Shown in pieces: positions 7,096 to 10,338 of a stretch of DNA of 10,338 nt. This stretch comes from a bacterium TMED198 (lineage in GTDB: Bacteria > Fidelibacterota > Marinisomatia > SCGC-AAA003-L08 > D37C17), in the NCBI GenBank assembly GCA_002170735.1, contig NHIV01000033.1, forward strand, positions 1-10,338, read 5' to 3'. Each line of letters starts with the position of its first letter. Positions within the stretch are counted from its first letter, which is position 1. A program made the translations under genes and the position numbers. The notes beneath the pieces are model-generated. The model was given only the letters and a program-made list of their open reading frames with translations. It made no database searches and was not told the origin of the DNA.

Positions 7096-7698
7096 ATGGA
7101 CAGCAAGCATATATCTTCACTAGTACCTATGGTGGTTGAGCAGTCAGCAAATGGAGAAAGAGCCTTTGATATTTATTCCAGGCTGCTAAAGGAAAGAATC
7201 ATCTTTTTAGGGTTTCCAATTGATGACTACATATCAAATCTAATAATCGCCCAACTGCTTTTTCTAGAAGCAGAAGATCCTGAAAAGAAAATTTCAATGT
7301 ATATAAACAGCCCAGGAGGTGTAATAACAGCAGGCTTTGGAATACTAGATACAATGAATTATATAAAGCCTGAAATTGAGACAATTTGCATGGGTCAAGC
7401 TGCTAGTATGGCGGCTGTTTTACTTTCGTCTGGAACAAAAGGAATGCGATACTCATTAGAAAACTCTAGAGTAATGATTCATCAGCCCTTGGGAGGCGTT
7501 CAAGGTCAAGCTACAGACATTGAGATTCATACTAAGGAAATTCTCTTTTTAAGAGATAAACTTAATAAAATATTAAGTGACAATACGGGGCAAACTATAA
7601 AGACAATCGAAAAAGATACAAATAGAGATAATTTTATGGATTCAAATGAAGCCTTAAAGTATGGCTTAATTGATAGTATTGTAGAGCAGCGAAAATAG
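7096..7698 (+). CDS. clpP: ATP-dependent Clp protease proteolytic subunit
   Basis: Serine peptidase that forms the double-heptamer chamber of ClpXP. 200 aa from ATG 7096, a normal length. AAAAGG about eight bases upstream and a one-base gap from the tig stop support this start; a longer in-frame extension from 7036 lies inside tig and is not needed. [21 protein letters not shown] is the typical N-terminus (motif from residue 9). The catalytic triad is Ser104 (GQAASMAA), His129 (MIHQPLGG) and Asp178 (NRDNF), with the same spacings as the E. coli triad (25 and 49 residues). YINSPGG (69-75) is the oxyanion region and GQATDIEI the handle-helix region. The first residues may be a short propeptide, as in other ClpPs. 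It is followed directly by its unfoldase partner clpX. Confidence 0.97.
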   Translation: MDSKHISSLVPMVVEQSANGERAFDIYSRLLKERIIFLGFPIDDYISNLIIAQLLFLEAEDPEKKISMYINSPGGVITAGFGILDTMNYIKPEIETICMGQAASMAAVLLSSGTKGMRYSLENSRVMIHQPLGGVQGQATDIEIHTKEILFLRDKLNKILSDNTGQTIKTIEKDTNRDNFMDSNEALKYGLIDSIVEQRK

Positions 7699-7702
7699 CT
7701 TG

Positions 7703-8929
7703 GTGAAAAAGTACAACGAAGAAACATTAAGCTGCTCATTCTGCAAACTATCCCAGAAAGAGGTTAAGTTCTTAGTTGAAGGTGATGAAGTATTTATTTG
7801 TGATAAGTGCGTTAAGAAGGCCAATAAAATAATTGATGCTGGCCTTCAGAAAAACAAAAAAAGTCCTGACTTTAATAATCTCAAGCCACTTCAAATTAAA
7901 AATCTTTTGGATGAATATATTGTAGGACAAGATTCCGCAAAAAAATCAGTATCTGTAGCTGTCTACAATCATTACAAAAGATTACAAAATTTTGTCTCTG
8001 ATGATGTTGAGATTGAAAAGAGTAATATATTGTTGGTTGGTCCTACTGGAACAGGTAAAACCTTAATTGCCAAAACGTTATCAAAAATATTAAATGTTCC
8101 ATTTGCTATCGCTGATGCAACTGTTTTAACTGAAGCAGGCTACGTTGGCGAAGATGTCGATAATATTTTGGTTCGTTTGTTTCAATCTGCAAATTTTGAT
8201 CCAGAAAGAACCCAGCAGGGTATTATTTATATTGATGAAATTGACAAGATAGGAAGAAAGAGCGGCAATCCCTCCATTACTAGAGACGTATCTGGTGAAG
8301 GAGTTCAGCAGTCGCTTCTAAAGATTCTTGAAGGCACCAAGGCAAATATTCCTCCCAAAGGAGGTAGAAAGCATCCGGAGCAACCATTAGTTACCATTGA
8401 TACAACTAACATTCTATTTATTTGCGGTGGAGCCTTTCAAGGCTTGGAGGGTATTATTGAAAAGAGACTATCAGGAGGTACAATGGGCTTCAATCAGGAG
8501 ATAAAGACAAAGGTTGATGATTCTCATCTATTCAGCTGTACATCTTCTGATGATTTGCAAAAGTATGGATTTATTCCAGAGCTTATAGGTAGATTGCCTG
8601 TTATTGCATCGCTTGAAGAGCTAGATAAAACAGCTCTAAGAGCTGTTTTAACTAGACCTAAGAATGCTCTCATAAAGCAATATAAAAAATTATTTAAGAT
8701 TGAGAATATTGACTTAGATTTTACTGAGGAAGCAGTTGAGGGTATTATCAATCTTGCAAAGGAAAGAAAAACAGGGGCCAGAGCTTTAAAGTCAATACTT
8801 GAGGAGTGTATGTTAGAGATTATGTTTGAGGCTCCATCTATAAAAGGCCTAGCTTCATGTACAATTACTGATGAGGTCATTCAAAAAGCATCCAAACCTA
8901 TTTATAAAAAATTCAAGAAAACAGCTTAA
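7703..8929 (+). CDS. clpX: ATP-dependent Clp protease ATP-binding subunit ClpX
   Basis: AAA+ unfoldase that recognises substrates and threads them into ClpP. 408 aa if read from GTG 7703; a TTG one codon earlier (7700) is equally possible, and no strong ribosome-binding site decides. The N-terminal zinc-binding domain has four Cys (11, 14, 33, 36) in two CxxC pairs. The ATPase domain has Walker A GPTGTGKT (113-120), pore loop GYVG (146-149), Walker B IIYIDEID (174-181), the RKH loop (222-224), the arginine finger in ELIGRLP, and sensor 2 GARALKS. The ClpP-docking loop reads MGF (261-263) where E. coli has IGF. It begins four bases after the clpP stop and is clearly the last gene of the tig-clpP-clpX unit. 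The stop codon lies inside a small hairpin. Confidence 0.97.
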   Translation: MKKYNEETLSCSFCKLSQKEVKFLVEGDEVFICDKCVKKANKIIDAGLQKNKKSPDFNNLKPLQIKNLLDEYIVGQDSAKKSVSVAVYNHYKRLQNFVSDDVEIEKSNILLVGPTGTGKTLIAKTLSKILNVPFAIADATVLTEAGYVGEDVDNILVRLFQSANFDPERTQQGIIYIDEIDKIGRKSGNPSITRDVSGEGVQQSLLKILEGTKANIPPKGGRKHPEQPLVTIDTTNILFICGGAFQGLEGIIEKRLSGGTMGFNQEIKTKVDDSHLFSCTSSDDLQKYGFIPELIGRLPVIASLEELDKTALRAVLTRPKNALIKQYKKLFKIENIDLDFTEEAVEGIINLAKERKTGARALKSILEECMLEIMFEAPSIKGLASCTITDEVIQKASKPIYKKFKKTA

Positions 8930-8938
8930 AAGTTGTTT
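8919..8938 (+). terminator. Weak hairpin across the clpX stop, possible terminator
   Basis: An inverted repeat pairs AAACAGCT with AGTTGTTT around a TAAA loop: eight pairs, one of them G-U, with only two G-C pairs. The right arm ends in TTGTTT but no proper T-tract follows. It overlaps the clpX TAA. It sits where the operon should end, but is weak for an intrinsic terminator. Confidence 0.22.
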
Positions 8939-8968
8939 CATTCCGTTACCTCTGCCGATATGATTTTG

Positions 8969-8997
8969 TTGTTTTTATCACATGTTTTGTTTATTAT
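8969..8997 (+). promoter_or_regulatory. Candidate promoter for the secreted-protein gene
   Basis: The 106-bp gap between clpX and the next ATG contains TTGTTT, a 17-bp spacer and TATTAT (5/6 match to the -10 consensus), ending about 38 nt before the ATG at 9036. The -35 matches only in TTG. An overlapping -10 alternative, TATAGT, starts at 8995. The rest of the gap is T-rich, with no Shine-Dalgarno sequence near the ATG. Confidence 0.35.
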
Positions 8998-9035
8998 AGT
9001 TCATAAATTCTCTACAAATAATATTTTTTTATAAA

Positions 9036-10338
9036 ATGGAAAAGAACATTTTAAATATTAAATCATTTTTCAAGGTATTTTTACTGTCTGTTATTTTATT
9101 CAGTAGACTTATTGCGGATCCTTTTGAGTTTAGTCAGTCTACTCTTCAAGGATTCTACTTTTTTATTAGCCCAACATTTCAATCTCAATCATTTGGAATT
9201 GAAGAATTCACAGATACAAATGGCAATGGCACCTGGGATATAGGGGAAGCCTTTACAGACACTGATGGTGATGGGTTGTGGGATAGTAATAATGACTGGC
9301 TTGCAGCATATAGATGCTTAGAGTGGCAGGATGAAGTTTGTGTTAATGTAGGTGAATGTGTTGGCGCAAGACTTTGGGATAGAAACACTTGTGGAAGCGG
9401 TGTTTGCGACATTCCTACAAATGGAGATGATGGAGCTGACTATTCAGACAATTATATGCTTCAAGGTGAGGTGCCTGTATTTAGAATGTACATAGAATCT
9501 ACAAATAGCTACTATGATGTTTCAGGTATAACTCTTGATGATGGGACTCTAATAAGCCCTAACGAAGTATCAGGCTGGCAAAATTTTGGTTTTTTTATGC
9601 ATGGGGACATTGAGGCTCTAATTAAAGGGTGTACAGATGATACGGCCTGCAACTATGATTCTAGTGCCAACCAGGATGATGGTAGCTGTTTATTTCTTGA
9701 CTGTAATGAGGAGTGTGGCGGCGTGGCCACTATAGATGAGTGCGGCGTATGTGGAGGAAGCGGAATAGCGGATGGAGCATGTGATTGCGATGGTAACGTA
9801 GAAGACTGCAGTGGTCTATGCGGGGGCAATGCTTTATTGGACTGCAATAGTGAATGCGGAGGAGATGCTCTTACAGATAGCTGTGGAAACTGTGTAAGTA
9901 GCCAAAACGAGCTGTGTACCTTTTCTGCCTACATTGCAAATCCAACGGCAGATGTAGGTGATGTGGTTCAGGTGCCAATAACTTTTCTTAGCAATAATCT
10001 ACCAATTGGATCAATTGATTTTGATATTATTTTTGACAGCTCAATGCTTGATGATGAATCAGTTCAAGTTGATTGCAGCAATGGTCCCTTTTCAAGTTTT
10101 TCAGATCAATACAATGTTTCAACCATATTAGAAACTACTAAGTTATTAGTCTCACTAAGCACGGCAGGCAGCGATGTGGCTAGCCAGGGGGGGTTAATCT
10201 GTAGGATCGACTTTGAAATTATTTCAGGAAGTGAGGAGGCTGATGTTGTCACACCTTTAACTTTTTCTCAGATTGATGTTAATGGTTTAGATTTTTTGGA
10301 TAGCTCCACATCTGGAGAAATATTAATTAATCAAATTA
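9036..10338 (+). CDS. Secreted modular protein: signal peptide, calcium loops, Cys-rich repeats, cohesin-like domain (3'-truncated)
   Basis: An open frame of at least 434 codons runs off the right edge with no stop. An in-frame TAG at 8997 and no other upstream start make ATG 9036 the start. Residues 1-27 look like a signal peptide: Lys-containing n-region, a hydrophobic stretch from Phe11, likely cleavage after LIA (27). Residues 58-83 hold two Asp/Asn/Gly loops (DTNGNGTWD, DTDGDGLWD), probable Ca2+ sites. Residues 94-124 carry five Cys, then a Tyr/Phe-rich segment. Residues 198-294 are Cys-rich, with GCTDDTACNYDSS, DDGSC and several DC...CGG units. From about 296 the sequence resembles a cohesin-type beta domain: VGDVVQVPITF, IGSIDFDIIFDSSML, GGLICRIDFEI. 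The full function is unknown; a cell-surface or released adhesion or scaffold protein is the best reading. Base composition is richer in G+C than the neighbours. Such proteins are common in Marinimicrobia and marine Bacteroidota (recalled, not searched). Confidence 0.82.
   Translation, partial: MEKNILNIKSFFKVFLLSVILFSRLIADPFEFSQSTLQGFYFFISPTFQSQSFGIEEFTDTNGNGTWDIGEAFTDTDGDGLWDSNNDWLAAYRCLEWQDEVCVNVGECVGARLWDRNTCGSGVCDIPTNGDDGADYSDNYMLQGEVPVFRMYIESTNSYYDVSGITLDDGTLISPNEVSGWQNFGFFMHGDIEALIKGCTDDTACNYDSSANQDDGSCLFLDCNEECGGVATIDECGVCGGSGIADGACDCDGNVEDCSGLCGGNALLDCNSECGGDALTDSCGNCVSSQNELCTFSAYIANPTADVGDVVQVPITFLSNNLPIGSIDFDIIFDSSMLDDESVQVDCSNGPFSSFSDQYNVSTILETTKLLVSLSTAGSDVASQGGLICRIDFEIISGSEEADVVTPLTFSQIDVNGLDFLDSSTSGEILINQI
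9207..9284 (+). repeat. Two tandem calcium-loop motifs (FTDTxGxGxWD)
   Basis: At residues 58-68 and 73-83 of the secreted protein the pattern F-T-D-T-x-G-x-G-x-W-D occurs twice, joined by IGEA. The Asp/Asn spacing is that of EF-hand-like or dockerin-type Ca2+ loops. The DNA copies have diverged in third positions, so this is a protein-level repeat. Confidence 0.7.
9627..9917 (+). repeat. Cys-rich repeat array (DC...CGG units)
   Basis: Residues 198-294 contain 16 Cys in 97 residues. A leading GCTDDTACNYDSS...DDGSC module is followed by degenerate units DCNEECGG, DECGVCGG, DCSGLCGG, DCNSECGG and DSCGNC. The spacing suggests paired disulphides, fitting an exported protein. The units differ at DNA level, so this is old protein-level duplication rather than a recent tandem repeat. 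Confidence 0.75.

Noticed and set aside
9185..9847. Antisense open frames opposite the secreted protein (Ser/Pro/His-rich)
   Set aside because: They are the complement of Gly/Asp/Cys-rich repeat codons, which produce few antisense stops; the + strand frame has a signal peptide and known motifs.
1..10338. Novel defence system, CRISPR array, transposon or phage module
   Set aside because: All + strand coding space is taken by recognised core enzymes or the secreted protein; no direct repeat array, transposase, integrase or nuclease motif is present.

Overview
The window is an AT-rich, gene-dense bacterial chromosome segment. All ten genes read on the + strand. It falls into three blocks: an aromatic amino acid (shikimate/chorismate) operon (start to 5709), a protein quality-control operon (5790-8929), and the first 1.3 kb of a large modular secreted protein that leaves the window on the right (9036-10338).

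Block 1 begins with the 3' part of a TrpG/PabA-type glutamine amidotransferase, followed by aroA, aroE, aroC, aroK, aroB and aroQ. Together they encode steps 2 to 7 of the shikimate pathway (DAHP to chorismate). Only the first enzyme, DAHP synthase, is not seen. The amidotransferase works on the end product: its family feeds ammonia to a chorismate-using synthase for folate or tryptophan. The genes are extremely compact. aroA-aroE, aroE-aroC, aroC-aroK, aroK-aroB (if my start is right) and aroB-aroQ all overlap, by 4 to about 35 nt. The most unusual point is aroB. Its conserved N-terminal third, with the NAD-binding glycine-rich motif, is fully encoded, but that stretch has no ATG, GTG, TTG or CTG codon. 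The best start I can find is an ATC at 4209, six nucleotides after an AAGAAGG ribosome-binding site, and it gives an N-terminus of the same length as E. coli AroB.

Block 2 is tig-clpP-clpX, the widespread arrangement of trigger factor with the ClpXP protease. It follows an 80-bp gap that holds an extended -10 promoter candidate and a clear ribosome-binding site. All catalytic and ATPase motifs of ClpP and ClpX are intact. The peptidyl-prolyl isomerase domain of trigger factor is divergent.

Block 3 is an exported protein. It has a signal peptide, two calcium-loop motifs rich in Asp/Asn/Gly, a Cys-rich array of DC...CGG units introduced by a GCTDDTACNYDSS...DDGSC motif, and a cohesin-like beta domain still open at the window edge. 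Its DNA is visibly richer in G and C than the two housekeeping operons.

Organism: low GC, patchy use of Shine-Dalgarno sequences, and the secreted GCT-D-ACNY-DDGSC / DECGVCGG protein with a cohesin-like domain together suggest a marine member of the FCB group. Candidatus Marinimicrobia (SAR406) is my best guess. This is inference from protein style, not a phylogenetic result. I see no tRNA, rRNA, CRISPR array, transposon or phage gene. The window is mostly a conventional core-genome region; the aroB start and the secreted modular protein are the parts that deserve attention.
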